64,000 nucleotides of DNA. It comes from an uncultured Desulfobacter sp. GTDB lineage: Bacteria; Desulfobacterota; Desulfobacteria; Desulfobacterales; Desulfobacteraceae. The DNA lies in contig NZ_OY781882.1 in assembly GCF_963677125.1 (NCBI RefSeq), forward strand, positions 1,930,501-1,994,500. Direction: 5' to 3'. A program made the translations under genes and the position numbers. The notes below the pieces were generated by a model. It saw only the letters and a program-made list of their open reading frames with translations, made no database searches and had not been told where the DNA came from. Each line of letters begins with the position of its first letter. Positions within the stretch are counted from its first letter, which is position 1. This document shows, in pieces, positions 1 through 9,475 of this stretch.

Positions 1-2
1 CA

Positions 3-3000
3 AAACACGTACATCCCGAGGATGTGGAGCCTGCCAGGACAATTTTACAACAACTCATTGACGACGAAGCCGAGCATGCCGAGCATGAATTTCGTATGCG
101 CCACAAAGACGGATCGTTGCGTTGGATTTTAAGCCGGGGAACCGGGGTAAAAAACGATGACGGCATAGTCTTCAGGTTGGCGGGGACACAAACCGATATC
201 ACTGAACGTAAGCGACAGGAGAAAAAACTTCAGGAAAGCGAGTTGAAATTTCAAGCCATTATTGATGCTTCGCCTTTACCTATTATTCTTGAAGACGATT
301 CCGGTAAGTTCATCTACATGAATCCTGCCTTTACTGACACCTTCGGCTATACCATAGCTGACATTCCACATGTAGACGACTTTTGGCCTACGGTATATCC
401 TGATCCAACCTATAGGGAAAAAATTAAAACCAAAGTATTAAAACGGTTTGAGCAGGCTGAGCAAGGGTTGTCCCCCCTTACCCCCATCGAGGGGCGCATT
501 TGCTGCAAAGACGGCTCGTTTCGCACGGTATCCGCATCTATGGCCACATTGGACGGCACGTCCAAAAAAATGCGTCTGGGTGTTTTTTATGACGTGACAT
601 TGATCCGGCGCATTTCCGAACGCCTGCAGACGATTCTGGCCAACACCAGTGACGGCATGCATGTTCTGGATGAGCAGGGATATATCGTTGAGTTCAGCAA
701 ATCCTTTTCACACATGCTCGGCTACACCGCTGAAGAGACAGCTCAACTGCACATAAGCGATTGGGATATGTACGCGCCCCTTGAAAAAATTTCCTCTTGG
801 ATTCAAACGAGCATAAACAACCCGACAACCATCGAGACCCGTCACCGCCGTAAAAACGGAGAGATGCTGGACGTTGAGATTAACGCAAGAGGGATTATTC
901 TAGAGGGACAACCGTTGCTGTATGCTTCCAGCCGTGATATCACGGCGCGCAAGCGGGCCGAAAATCAACTCAAACAGGCACTGCTGGAACAAAGTGCCAT
1001 CTTAGAAAACGCCAACGTCGGCATCATCCAGGTAAAAGATCATATTCAAGTGAAATGCAATAAAAAAATGGCCGAAATATTCGGCTATGAATTGGAAGAG
1101 ATGATTAATAAAAACACCCGCATTTTCTATTCTTCCCAGAAGCACCAGGACGAAGATCTCCGGGAAATCGATCCAATTATTTTTGGCGGCGGGGTTTATT
1201 CGTCCGAGCGAAAGCTCCCCCGCAAAGATGGCTCGCTTGTATGGGTAAAAATTTCCGGCACGGCCATTGATATTGAGGCGCCGGAATCCGGCAGCATCTG
1301 GGTTTTTGAAGATATCAGTGACGTCAAGGCCAGGGAACAGGAGCTTCATGAGGCCAAGACCGCAGCCGAGCAAGCAAATAAGTTAAAATCCGAATTTTTG
1401 GCTAATATGAGCCATGAAATCCGCACGCCCATGAACGGCGTCATCGGCATGACCGAACTGCTTTTAGATACCCCGCTTTCAACGGAGCAACTGCACTACG
1501 CCAACACCATTCGTTCCAGCGGAAAACTCCTTCTTGGACTGATAAACGACATTCTTGATTTTTCAAAAATTGAAGCAGGCAAATTGGATATGGAGACCAT
1601 TGACTTCGATCTTTTAAGCCAGCTGGATGATTTTTTGGACAGCATGGCCCCTAGGGCCCACGAAAAAGACCTGGAATTGCTTTGCTCCGTCGCCCAGGGG
1701 ACGCCAACCGCCCTGAGAGGTGATCCGGGCCGATTGCTCCAGGTGCTGAACAATCTGACCGGCAATGCCATAAAATTTACGGAGACAGGAGAAATTCTGA
1801 TCAAGGTGTCTGTGGTCAAAGACAATGAAAAAGAGTGCCGGATCCGTATTGTTGTAAGCGACACCGGCATCGGCATTCCCGAAGATAAACTTGCGCTGCT
1901 TTTTGATAAATTTAGCCAGGTCGATGCATCCACCACGCGCAGATACGGGGGAACCGGCCTTGGTCTGGCGATTGCCAAACAACTGGTTGAGCTGATGGAC
2001 GGAGACATCGGCGTTACCAGCCACAAGGGACACGGCTCGAGGTTCTGGTTCACGGTGAAACTTGAGAAACGCAAGGACAGAGAGTCCGACCAGCAACCGG
2101 TACCGGTGGATCTGCAAGGCCTGCGAATTCTGGTCGTAGATGACAATGCAACCAACCGCGACATCCTTACCACGCAGCTTATGGCCTGGGGTATGCGCCC
2201 TGAACAATCGCCCAATGGTCCCCAAGCCCTGGTCGAATTAAAGAAGGCCTTTGATGCGAAAGATCCCTACACGCTTGCCGCTATTGACATGCAGATGCCT
2301 GATATGGATGGAGAAACACTTGGGCGTACAATAAAAGATGATCCAATGCTTGCGCCAATACACCTCATTATGCTCACGCCCATGGGCAGAGGGGGGGATG
2401 CCGGACGATTTGAACAGGCCGATTTTGATGCCTATGCCAACAAACCCATTCGACAAAGGGATTTTCTTTCTATTTTAGTCAAGGTGGTATCCGGTGGATC
2501 AACCACCGCCCCCAGAGCCCTGGTAACCCGCTACTCAGCCCGTGAAGAACAGCATCTTTTTACCCAGAATGCACGTGTGCTTGTTGTCGAAGACAACAGT
2601 GTAAACCGGCAAGTGGCCGTTGGTTCATTGGTGAAGCTGGGCCTGCAGGCAGATGCGGTAGCCAACGGTATTGAGGCAATTAAGGCCCTTATGCGCATCC
2701 CATATGATCTTGTCTTTATGGACATTCAGATGCCCGGCATGGATGGTTTCCAGGCAACCCGCCGTATTCGTGATCCTGAAACAGGTATTCTTAACAATAA
2801 CATTCCCATTATTGCCATGACCGCCCATGCCATGCAGGGTGATAGGGAAAAATGCCTGTCAAGCGGCATGAACGATTACATAACCAAGCCCATTGATAAA
2901 AATATGTTGCTTGAGGTGTTGAAACGAAGGCTGCCCGCATTTACTCCCCTCTCTTCTGTTATGCAACCGAACATATCAATGACAAACGATGATATCCCTG

Positions 3001-3599
3001 AACTTCCCGGAATTGCCATTCAAGAGGCGTTAAAATCCCTGGACATTGATTTTAATGCATACAAAAATTATCTACTGGCCTTCCGGCAAGACGCGGAAAT
3101 CGCCCTTGGCGTGCTTGAGGAAAATACTGAAAGTAACATCCCGGAAAATGTTTCAGCCCTGGCTCATAAACTTGCAGGCGCCGCGGGCAATGTACGCGCG
3201 TTTCAAGTAGAAAAGGCTGCAGCCAAACTTGAGCAGGCAACCGAGCAAGGCAACATTCCTGCAACCTTGGTCAATGAACTTAAAGAAGCGCTGCATACCT
3301 TCATTGAAGCTGTAACCCCCCTGGAAAATACTGAAACATTAGATAAAACCGGTAACATTGACTTGAGCGCAGCTTATCAGTATATGGATAAACTAAAAGC
3401 GCTCATCACCAGCAGTGACGTTGTGGAGGAGGATCTGATCCTGGGCTTGACGAATGCCCTGGGGGGCGGCATTGACCCAAGTGTTCTAAACAGGCTTAAA
3501 AACAGTCTGCAGGACTTTGATTATCAGGAAGCCGATGAAGCCGTCAGATCAATTAAAGCCTGGATGGATAATCAATCTTCCAAGGGAAAAGGTATATGA
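3..3599 (+). CDS. Hybrid sensor histidine kinase (PAS repeats, HisKA, HATPase, two receivers, HPt), 5' truncated by the window edge
   Basis: This is a multistep phosphorelay kinase. The frame is open to the left edge and the first residues already lie inside a PAS_3 domain, so the GTG at 24 is probably not the real start. Numbering from that GTG, PAS domains lie at about 1-65, 70-200, 205-320 and 325-440. The H-box NMSHEIRTPMNG follows with His464, then an HATPase with the DTGIGIP and GGTGLGLAI motifs. Receiver 1 has Asp755 in IDMQMPDMDG, receiver 2 has Asp900 in MDIQMPGMDG, and a C-terminal HPt has His1048 in AHKLAGAAG. It overlaps the next gene by 4 bases (ATGA), so the two are probably co-translated and the cyclase is a likely output partner. 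No transmembrane segment is visible in the part shown, and the sensed signal is unknown. Confidence 0.93.
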   Translation, partial: KHVHPEDVEPARTILQQLIDDEAEHAEHEFRMRHKDGSLRWILSRGTGVKNDDGIVFRLAGTQTDITERKRQEKKLQESELKFQAIIDASPLPIILEDDSGKFIYMNPAFTDTFGYTIADIPHVDDFWPTVYPDPTYREKIKTKVLKRFEQAEQGLSPLTPIEGRICCKDGSFRTVSASMATLDGTSKKMRLGVFYDVTLIRRISERLQTILANTSDGMHVLDEQGYIVEFSKSFSHMLGYTAEETAQLHISDWDMYAPLEKISSWIQTSINNPTTIETRHRRKNGEMLDVEINARGIILEGQPLLYASSRDITARKRAENQLKQALLEQSAILENANVGIIQVKDHIQVKCNKKMAEIFGYELEEMINKNTRIFYSSQKHQDEDLREIDPIIFGGGVYSSERKLPRKDGSLVWVKISGTAIDIEAPESGSIWVFEDISDVKAREQELHEAKTAAEQANKLKSEFLANMSHEIRTPMNGVIGMTELLLDTPLSTEQLHYANTIRSSGKLLLGLINDILDFSKIEAGKLDMETIDFDLLSQLDDFLDSMAPRAHEKDLELLCSVAQGTPTALRGDPGRLLQVLNNLTGNAIKFTETGEILIKVSVVKDNEKECRIRIVVSDTGIGIPEDKLALLFDKFSQVDASTTRRYGGTGLGLAIAKQLVELMDGDIGVTSHKGHGSRFWFTVKLEKRKDRESDQQPVPVDLQGLRILVVDDNATNRDILTTQLMAWGMRPEQSPNGPQALVELKKAFDAKDPYTLAAIDMQMPDMDGETLGRTIKDDPMLAPIHLIMLTPMGRGGDAGRFEQADFDAYANKPIRQRDFLSILVKVVSGGSTTAPRALVTRYSAREEQHLFTQNARVLVVEDNSVNRQVAVGSLVKLGLQADAVANGIEAIKALMRIPYDLVFMDIQMPGMDGFQATRRIRDPETGILNNNIPIIAMTAHAMQGDREKCLSSGMNDYITKPIDKNMLLEVLKRRLPAFTPLSSVMQPNISMTNDDIPELPGIAIQEALKSLDIDFNAYKNYLLAFRQDAEIALGVLEENTESNIPENVSALAHKLAGAAGNVRAFQVEKAAAKLEQATEQGNIPATLVNELKEALHTFIEAVTPLENTETLDKTGNIDLSAAYQYMDKLKALITSSDVVEEDLILGLTNALGGGIDPSVLNRLKNSLQDFDYQEADEAVRSIKAWMDNQSSKGKGI

Positions 3600-4513
3600 A
3601 TGAATTGATAAAAGCCGGGTCGGTCCTCATTGTGGATGACGCGCCGGTTAATATTCGGATGCTGGCCAGTGCCCTGAAAGATACCTACCGGGTCCGGGTG
3701 GCAAATGGCGGACTAAAGGCATTGGACATCGCAGGGTCTGACGACCCGCCTGATATCATCCTTCTTGATGTGAAAATGCCTGAAATTGACGGTTATGAAG
3801 TTTGCCGCCGTTTAAAGCAGAACCCTGAGACCATGCAAATCCCAATCATATTTGTTACAACCCGGGGAAGCAGCCAAGACGAGGCCTTCGGGCTTAATCT
3901 CGGCGCTGTGGATTATATTTCAAAACCCTTCAGCATACCCGTTGTTAAGGCTCGGGTGCGTACACATTTGCAGCTGAAACGACATAGGGACAAACTGGAA
4001 TCCTTGGCAATGATAGACGGCCTGACAGGCATAGCGAATCGCCGAAGCTTTGATCAAACCATAGAACAGGAATGGCGCAGAGCCCAGCGAACAGACACCC
4101 ATCTGAGCTTAATCATGATCGATATTGACGAATTCAAGAGATACAATGACAATTACGGCCATGGTGCCGGCGACGAGTGCCTGCGATTGGTCGCTTACAC
4201 AATCGAGTCTACGATGCGCCGCTCGGGTGATTTTGTTGGTCGATACGGTGGAGAAGAGTTTGTTGTCCTCCTCCCGGAGTGCGATCTGGAGGGGGCATTG
4301 GAAGTTGCAGAAAAAATCCGTTTAAAAATCAAAGAGCTAAACATCCCCCACAGGTTCTCTAAAGTAGCCGATCACATCACTGTCAGTTTAGGCTGCAACG
4401 CCATGAAGTACGAATCGGGAACCACAAGCACCAAGTTACTCCACAAGGCGGATCAGGCACTGTACCAGGCAAAAGAACAGGGACGGGACAGGGTTGTTGC
4501 TTCAGACATGTAA
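3596..4513 (+). CDS. Response regulator diguanylate cyclase (REC-GGDEF)
   Basis: It makes cyclic di-GMP from two GTP under control of a phosphorylated receiver. The receiver spans about residues 8-125, with the phospho-acceptor Asp in LLDVKMPEIDG and a conserved Lys in YISKPF. The GGDEF domain (about 140-300) keeps the active-site signature GGEEF at 218-222. An RxxD inhibitory site (RSGD) lies five residues upstream, so product inhibition is expected. The layout REC-GGDEF resembles PleD with one receiver. The start overlaps the stop of the hybrid kinase, which may feed phosphate to it through its HPt domain; that pairing is inferred from position. Confidence 0.95.
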   Translation: MNELIKAGSVLIVDDAPVNIRMLASALKDTYRVRVANGGLKALDIAGSDDPPDIILLDVKMPEIDGYEVCRRLKQNPETMQIPIIFVTTRGSSQDEAFGLNLGAVDYISKPFSIPVVKARVRTHLQLKRHRDKLESLAMIDGLTGIANRRSFDQTIEQEWRRAQRTDTHLSLIMIDIDEFKRYNDNYGHGAGDECLRLVAYTIESTMRRSGDFVGRYGGEEFVVLLPECDLEGALEVAEKIRLKIKELNIPHRFSKVADHITVSLGCNAMKYESGTTSTKLLHKADQALYQAKEQGRDRVVASDM

Positions 4514-4534
4514 AAATTTAAAGGCAGTATGGTT

Positions 4535-5434
4535 TCAATGCAGATCTGATGGGTCAATATGCACCCGGACATCACTGACTTTATCCATTTGCACCCGAAT
4601 CATCTCCCGGACCGACTCGCCGATGTCATGGGCCATTTGCACAGTAATCTTTGGATCCACCACAATATCCAGGTCCACAAGAAAAGCAGCACCGCTTTGG
4701 CGTACCCGTATCCCATGCACGTTTCTCACGCCATTGACGGCGAGCGCAAGCGTCGTCACTTCCTGAATTTTTTTCTCGCCCACGGATTCATCCATAATCT
4801 GACCCACCGCGTCCATGGCAATATCATAACTCATCTTGAATATGAACAGGGCCACCACAATACCGGCCACAGGATCAAGAACAGGGTATTTTAGCTTGGC
4901 ACCCACAATACCAATCAGGGCGGCAATGGAAGAAAACGAATCAGACCTGTGATCCATGGCATTGGCAATAGTTGACGGGCTGTTGGTTTTCACCCCAGCC
5001 CTGTAGGTAAACTGGTACATCACCTCTTTAACAATAATTGACAAGATTGCCGCATATACGGCCCAATTTCCCGGAGCGTGAAGATCTCCATGCCTGATTG
5101 TTGCGATGGCGGTTCTGATAATCTCGACACCTGCAGCGGCCAGCATGCCCACAACCACCAGAGTGGAAATTACCTCTGCCCTGCCGTGGCCGTAAGGGTG
5201 CTCTTTGTCCGCAGGTTTCTGGGCAATTTTCAGGCTGATATAAACAAACACGGAGGCAAAGATATCCGAGGCGGAATGAACGGCATCGGCAACCATGGCA
5301 CCGGAGTTTGCCACAACGCCTGCCCAGGCCTTCAAGAGCGTTAAAACAAAATTGCCTGCAAATCCAACAACGGCCCAGTACCGGGCGGTCTTAAAATCTT
5401 TATCATCTAATGTCTGCTGTCCACCGCGCCCCAT
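4535..5434 (-). CDS. Cation diffusion facilitator family transporter
   Basis: This is an inner-membrane metal/proton antiporter of the CDF family (FieF/CzcD type), 299 residues, the usual size. Several hydrophobic segments are visible from about residue 20 to 210, and a soluble C-terminal domain (about 215-295) matches the cytoplasmic dimerisation domain of the family. Acidic/His metal-site candidates are HSASD on an early helix and DHRSD on a later one. The metal (Zn, Fe, Mn or Cd) cannot be told from sequence. It converges with the cyclase gene and is transcribed away from the DUF3108 gene's 3' end, so it appears to be a single-gene unit. Confidence 0.9.
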   Translation of the reverse strand: MGRGGQQTLDDKDFKTARYWAVVGFAGNFVLTLLKAWAGVVANSGAMVADAVHSASDIFASVFVYISLKIAQKPADKEHPYGHGRAEVISTLVVVGMLAAAGVEIIRTAIATIRHGDLHAPGNWAVYAAILSIIVKEVMYQFTYRAGVKTNSPSTIANAMDHRSDSFSSIAALIGIVGAKLKYPVLDPVAGIVVALFIFKMSYDIAMDAVGQIMDESVGEKKIQEVTTLALAVNGVRNVHGIRVRQSGAAFLVDLDIVVDPKITVQMAHDIGESVREMIRVQMDKVSDVRVHIDPSDLH

Positions 5435-5520
5435 TTAATTATCTGTTCCCCCCAAAACAAATCTCGGTTCTAAACCTATGACATGCACGAATTTCGCTGT
5501 CAGTTATAACCTATGAGCAA

Positions 5521-6333
5521 TTACCTTACAGAAACAAGCTCTCCAATGATAGAACCGACAATTACTTTAGCTTTAATACGGACCGGAAGCCGCCTGTTAT
5601 CCGCGGTAATCCATATACGCAGCAAAGGGTTATCGCTCTCTTCAAACACCCCGCCAAAATGGGTAAGTTCAGGCTCAATCACATAAGTATCATAGGTGGT
5701 ATTAAAACATGTTATGGTCTCCTGCCCCCCAATTTTTGCCCGGCCCATAAAACATTTTTTCCCGTCAGTGATGGGAAATTGGATCTCTTTTTTACTGTCT
5801 AAGTCCATGCAACGCAGTTTATAAAATGCGGCCAGCGGATCAAATGTGCCGGATGGAATCGGTATCGGCTTTTTGGCGGTATTAAAATTCGAATACCGGG
5901 CGATACCTTTTTTCCAATTAAACTGCACCAGGATATCCCGTTGTTCACTGCCGGTCGCTTTCCTGATGTAACGCATTGAATGGTCAAAGGCAAGGTCCGC
6001 ATAAGAATCGTATTGATCACGGATTTGATAGAAAACATCAACCAATGGAGAGGATTGCACCTTCAATGAAAAATGACGACAAGGTTCTTTGTCGACCGGT
6101 GTTACGGCAAGGACATCAAAAATTGCAGCACCGGCGTCTATCTCTTCCCAGCGAATCTGATATTCAAGCTGTTCTTGGTGCAAAAAAGGCAGTTTATTTT
6201 TAGATGCTTTTTTATCCGCTGCCATTGCCGATGAACCGCAGAAGAGAGATAAAAACAGCAATACTAAAAAAAAGAGCCGGATAACAACAAGAAAGGATAA
6301 CGCCGGTAGTCGCCATAGTGCCGTCTTATTCAT
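5521..6333 (-). CDS. DUF3108 domain protein, exported
   Basis: The protein has 270 residues and an N-terminal hydrophobic signal or anchor (about residues 12-38, ending AMA-ADKK). A periplasmic domain follows with the DUF3108 pattern: LEYQIRWEEIDAGAA near the start of the mature part, then SSPLVDVFYQIRDQYDSY. DUF3108 proteins are small beta-rich envelope proteins of unknown function. The gene lies 16 bases downstream of the FtsK stop, on the same strand, so the two are probably co-transcribed; that does not establish a shared role. A GGAG ribosome site sits about 11 bases before the ATG. Confidence 0.8.
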   Translation of the reverse strand: MNKTALWRLPALSFLVVIRLFFLVLLFLSLFCGSSAMAADKKASKNKLPFLHQEQLEYQIRWEEIDAGAAIFDVLAVTPVDKEPCRHFSLKVQSSPLVDVFYQIRDQYDSYADLAFDHSMRYIRKATGSEQRDILVQFNWKKGIARYSNFNTAKKPIPIPSGTFDPLAAFYKLRCMDLDSKKEIQFPITDGKKCFMGRAKIGGQETITCFNTTYDTYVIEPELTHFGGVFEESDNPLLRIWITADNRRLPVRIKAKVIVGSIIGELVSVR

Positions 6334-6349
6334 TAAAAAGGGTCTCCAA

Positions 6350-8611
6350 TCAGTCGATACTGCCTATCACCTGGCGGGGTCGAACACCGTCGGACGGCGC
6401 GACAATCCCCTGTTTTTCCATAAGATCAATGATGCGTGCTGCCCGGTTGTAACCGATCCGTAAAGCCCGTTGCACACCGGAAATGGATGCCTGACGTGAG
6501 GACATGACAAAATCCAGGGCCTGTTGGTACTTTTCATCATACTCGTCGTCATCAAAGGCCACAGCCTGCTGGGGTTCTTCTTTTTCCGTAGTCACCTCTG
6601 CAAGGTATTCGGGTTTTCCCTGGGCCTTGACACACTCTGTGATGGCCCATAATTCTTTCTCGGATAGATATGTGCCGTGGACCCGCTTGAGCCGGGCTGT
6701 GCCCGGGGGCACAAAAAGCATGTCGCCCCGCCCCAGAAGGGTTTCGGCACCATTGGCATCAATGATGGTCCTGGAGTCGGTCTTGGAAGAAACCTGAAAG
6801 GAAATCCGGGTGGGGAAATTGGCCTTGATAATACCTGTGAGTACATCCACGGAAGGGCGCTGGGTAGCCAAAATCATATGGATGCCTGCAGCCCGGGCCA
6901 TCTGGGCAATACGGGTCAAGGAAAATTCAATATCTTTGCTGGCGGTCATCATCAAATCGGCCAGCTCGTCAATGATCACAACGATATAAGGAAAGGGTTG
7001 AAAGTCATCTTCCATATCCGACAGGTCTGACTCAATTCCCGGCAGATCAGAGGCCCGGACCTTTTCATTATACTGCTCGATGTTGCGTACCTGAAGCTGG
7101 GCCAGTTTCTCATACCGCTGCTCCATTTCCCTGACCACCCATTGCAGGGCAATATTGGCTTTTTTCATGTCTGTGATCACAGGCGTAATCAGGTGCGGGA
7201 TGTCGTTGAACAATGAGAGTTCAATGCGTTTGGGATCAATCATGATAAATTTGACCCGGTCAGGGGGTGATTTATACAGTATGCTGCAGATCATGGCATT
7301 AAGCGCCACACTTTTGCCGGTTCCGGTGGCCCCGGCAATGAGCAGATGGGGCATTCTTTCAAGCCCCACCACCACAGGCTTTCCGATGATATCCTTACCC
7401 AGGCAGATGGGTGCAGGAGAATTGATTTCATCAAAGTTGGAAGTCCCCACGATATCCCTGAACGGTACAACACACATGGCCGGATTAGGAATCTCAATAC
7501 CAATGACATCCTTGCCCGGAATGGGGGCCACGATACGGATGCTCAAAGCACTTAAAGCCAGGGCCAGGTCATCGGCTAGATTCACGATCTTGCTGATTTT
7601 TATCCCAGGGGCAGGTTTATATTCAAAGGTTGTGATGACAGGGCCCGGCAGCACCTCCATAACTTCACCCTTGATGCCGAAATACCCCAGTTTCTGCTCT
7701 AGTAGTTCAGCATCCCGCCTGATGGCCTCATGGTCCACCACAGTTTCCTGACCGCCTTTTTCAAGGAAATCCAAGGAGGGTAGGCTATATTTGCCGGCAC
7801 CATAACCCTGAATATTCGTCTTGAACAATTCCTTTTCCTGTGGCTTGGGTGAATCGGCTTGAACAGAGTCACCGCTTTCTTCCTTGTTCTCCGGTACCGT
7901 CAAAGGTTCGGGTTCGGGTTCGGGCTGTACCGCTTTAACTTTTTTCAAGGTATCAAGGACCTGAGTCACCAACGGCCCGGGGGAGACCGGTTTCTTCACT
8001 GGTTTTTCGTCGGACATCTCCGGATCCGGACCAGGATCTGGCTCTGGATCTGATTCGGAAATATCGTTTATTTCGGCAGTGGGCAAAAAAGGGGCACTAG
8101 GTTCAAGCTCAAGAGTTGAAACGGAACTGTCATCTTCCTGGTTCACTGCTTCCTGGCTTACCGCCTCCTGGTACACCGGCGTTTGTTTTTCATCGCTTTT
8201 TAAGGATATGGATTCTGGAGCGGCAGGAACAACTACAGGATTAACAGGAGATGCTTTAAGCTTTTCATATACCTTTAACAGTGCATCATACCTGTTTTCA
8301 AGTTCACCATACCTATTTTCAAGTTTGACATACCTGTCTGCAAGATTTAGATTGGCTAACAGTAGCTTGACATATGGATTGGGCTTATTCTGCCGGCCTA
8401 ATGCATTGTCCGCTTTTTCCATTTCATCGGTCATCGCTTTTGCAATACGTTCGGCATCAGCCTGCCCGGTTTCCCCACTGATCTGAAATTTATACTCTCC
8501 GCATTCGGTTTTCAAACGCAAAAGATTTTTTTGTAAGCTGTAATTCTTTTTTTCCACGCTAAATAACACTTTCCCGGAATAATAGGCATGAATATTGACC
8601 GACAGGGCCAA
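6350..8611 (-). CDS. ftsK: FtsK/SpoIIIE-type DNA translocase with a ZapA-like N-terminus
   Basis: This is a hexameric ATP-driven DNA pump for chromosome segregation at division. The motor (about residues 300-680) has Walker A GATGTGKS and Walker B IVVIIDELADLM. A C-terminal winged-helix gamma domain (about 690-753, including SISGVQRALRIGYNRAARI) would read KOPS-type sites. The usual four-helix membrane N-terminus is missing. Residues of about 20-115 instead fit the ZapA pattern: a short beta region (CGEYKFQISG), a helix with ADAERIAKAMTDEM, then LLLANLNLADRY running into a coiled coil. A Pro/Glu-rich linker joins it to the motor. The outermost start is TTG at 8611; the GTG at 8557 has a better-placed GGAAAG and may be the true start. 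Confidence 0.9.
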   Translation of the reverse strand: MALSVNIHAYYSGKVLFSVEKKNYSLQKNLLRLKTECGEYKFQISGETGQADAERIAKAMTDEMEKADNALGRQNKPNPYVKLLLANLNLADRYVKLENRYGELENRYDALLKVYEKLKASPVNPVVVPAAPESISLKSDEKQTPVYQEAVSQEAVNQEDDSSVSTLELEPSAPFLPTAEINDISESDPEPDPGPDPEMSDEKPVKKPVSPGPLVTQVLDTLKKVKAVQPEPEPEPLTVPENKEESGDSVQADSPKPQEKELFKTNIQGYGAGKYSLPSLDFLEKGGQETVVDHEAIRRDAELLEQKLGYFGIKGEVMEVLPGPVITTFEYKPAPGIKISKIVNLADDLALALSALSIRIVAPIPGKDVIGIEIPNPAMCVVPFRDIVGTSNFDEINSPAPICLGKDIIGKPVVVGLERMPHLLIAGATGTGKSVALNAMICSILYKSPPDRVKFIMIDPKRIELSLFNDIPHLITPVITDMKKANIALQWVVREMEQRYEKLAQLQVRNIEQYNEKVRASDLPGIESDLSDMEDDFQPFPYIVVIIDELADLMMTASKDIEFSLTRIAQMARAAGIHMILATQRPSVDVLTGIIKANFPTRISFQVSSKTDSRTIIDANGAETLLGRGDMLFVPPGTARLKRVHGTYLSEKELWAITECVKAQGKPEYLAEVTTEKEEPQQAVAFDDDEYDEKYQQALDFVMSSRQASISGVQRALRIGYNRAARIIDLMEKQGIVAPSDGVRPRQVIGSID

Positions 8612-8673
8612 AACCGATCAATCCACACCGAATCTTTTAATAATCCGACCCGTTGTCAATCATCGTTCATAAA

Positions 8674-8960
8674 AAAATGATGAACCTATAAAAAGTCCAA
8701 CCGATGGCTAAATAGTGTCTGAACGAAAACCTGGAAATTTTGCTGAATACAAGGCGGGATGAAATTTTAACCGGAGAAATACATGAGGTATTTAGAGGAT
8801 TAAAATTTCAGACCAACGCCGTAATCGGTAAAATTTACGGTTTTCGGTCGGGCACTGAATTGAAATTTTTGCCTACAGGTTATAGCCCAGAACCAGCGGC
8901 AAAGGCCGACATATAATATATCGAGCGTCTGGCCGGACACCATCAAACATATCAGACACA
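8674..8960. repeat. Imperfect-palindrome element within the 8612-9159 gene-poor stretch
   Basis: No convincing gene lies between the FtsK start and 9160. Two arms are visible, at about 8725-8785 and 8805-8870. One reads GTCTGAACGAAAACC and the other, inverted, GCCCGACCGAAAACC. Both carry an AAGGCG/GGCGTT core and AAATTTTAA next to ACCGGAG. The outer parts (GATGAAC...CAACCGATG near 8677 and AGCGTCTGGCCGGACAC near 8934) recur at 33735-33860. The element is related to those at 45.7 and 49.7 kb. Confidence 0.6.
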
Positions 8961-9159
8961 GCCGCACAGGTTATAGCATAACCCCTTCCGGGATTCCAGG
9001 CAGTTGAAATATTTTACGCTTCCTGTGACGACACAAATACTTGTCTAACAGAATATGAGTTTTCCCGTATCAATCATTCTTAGGGTGTGGTATCTGTTCT
9101 GGGTAGGGGGACACATAAGACATTCCCCTTTTGATAACATAAAAATTGACGCGTTTATT

Positions 9160-9435
9160 ATGAAAAACAATACATTTCAAGTTCAATCTTCTAATAATAA
9201 TCCCCAAATAAAACTGTCACCCTTTGGCCGTCTGTTTCGAATTTTTGCATCATGGTTCGGATTTACCGGCCTTTATGCAGCCTTTTCGGTCTGTCCGTTC
9301 TGCGGGCAGCAGGGATGTCCTGTAGGTATGGTATCAGCCGGTACGGTGGGAGCATTTCTGGCTTTATGTCTCCAGGACTGGAAGCGGCTTTTTTTATATA
9401 TCAAAAATCGATTCACGACTTTGAAAAGCCCTTAA
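9160..9435 (+). CDS. Small cysteine-containing hypothetical protein
   Basis: I do not recognise this protein. From the ATG at 9160 it has 91 residues. It has a polar start, a hydrophobic stretch (FASWFGFTGLYAAF), then CPFCGQQGCPVG, which combines a CxxC pair with a third cysteine, followed by a second apolar stretch (AGTVGAFLALCL) and a basic C-terminus. The cysteines could bind a metal or form a redox pair next to a membrane. The frame is also open upstream to 9055, but that part lacks protein character and a ribosome site. No strong ribosome site is seen for 9160 either, so the gene is tentative. Confidence 0.4.
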   Translation: MKNNTFQVQSSNNNPQIKLSPFGRLFRIFASWFGFTGLYAAFSVCPFCGQQGCPVGMVSAGTVGAFLALCLQDWKRLFLYIKNRFTTLKSP

Positions 9436-9475
9436 GATTAAGGGGCTTGTGGAAAAATACTTGCGTTCCCTGCCA

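Noticed and set aside
1496..2225. Two long minus-strand frames (239 and 203 codons) inside the histidine kinase
   Set aside because: They are opposite conserved HATPase and receiver motifs and have no protein-like features.
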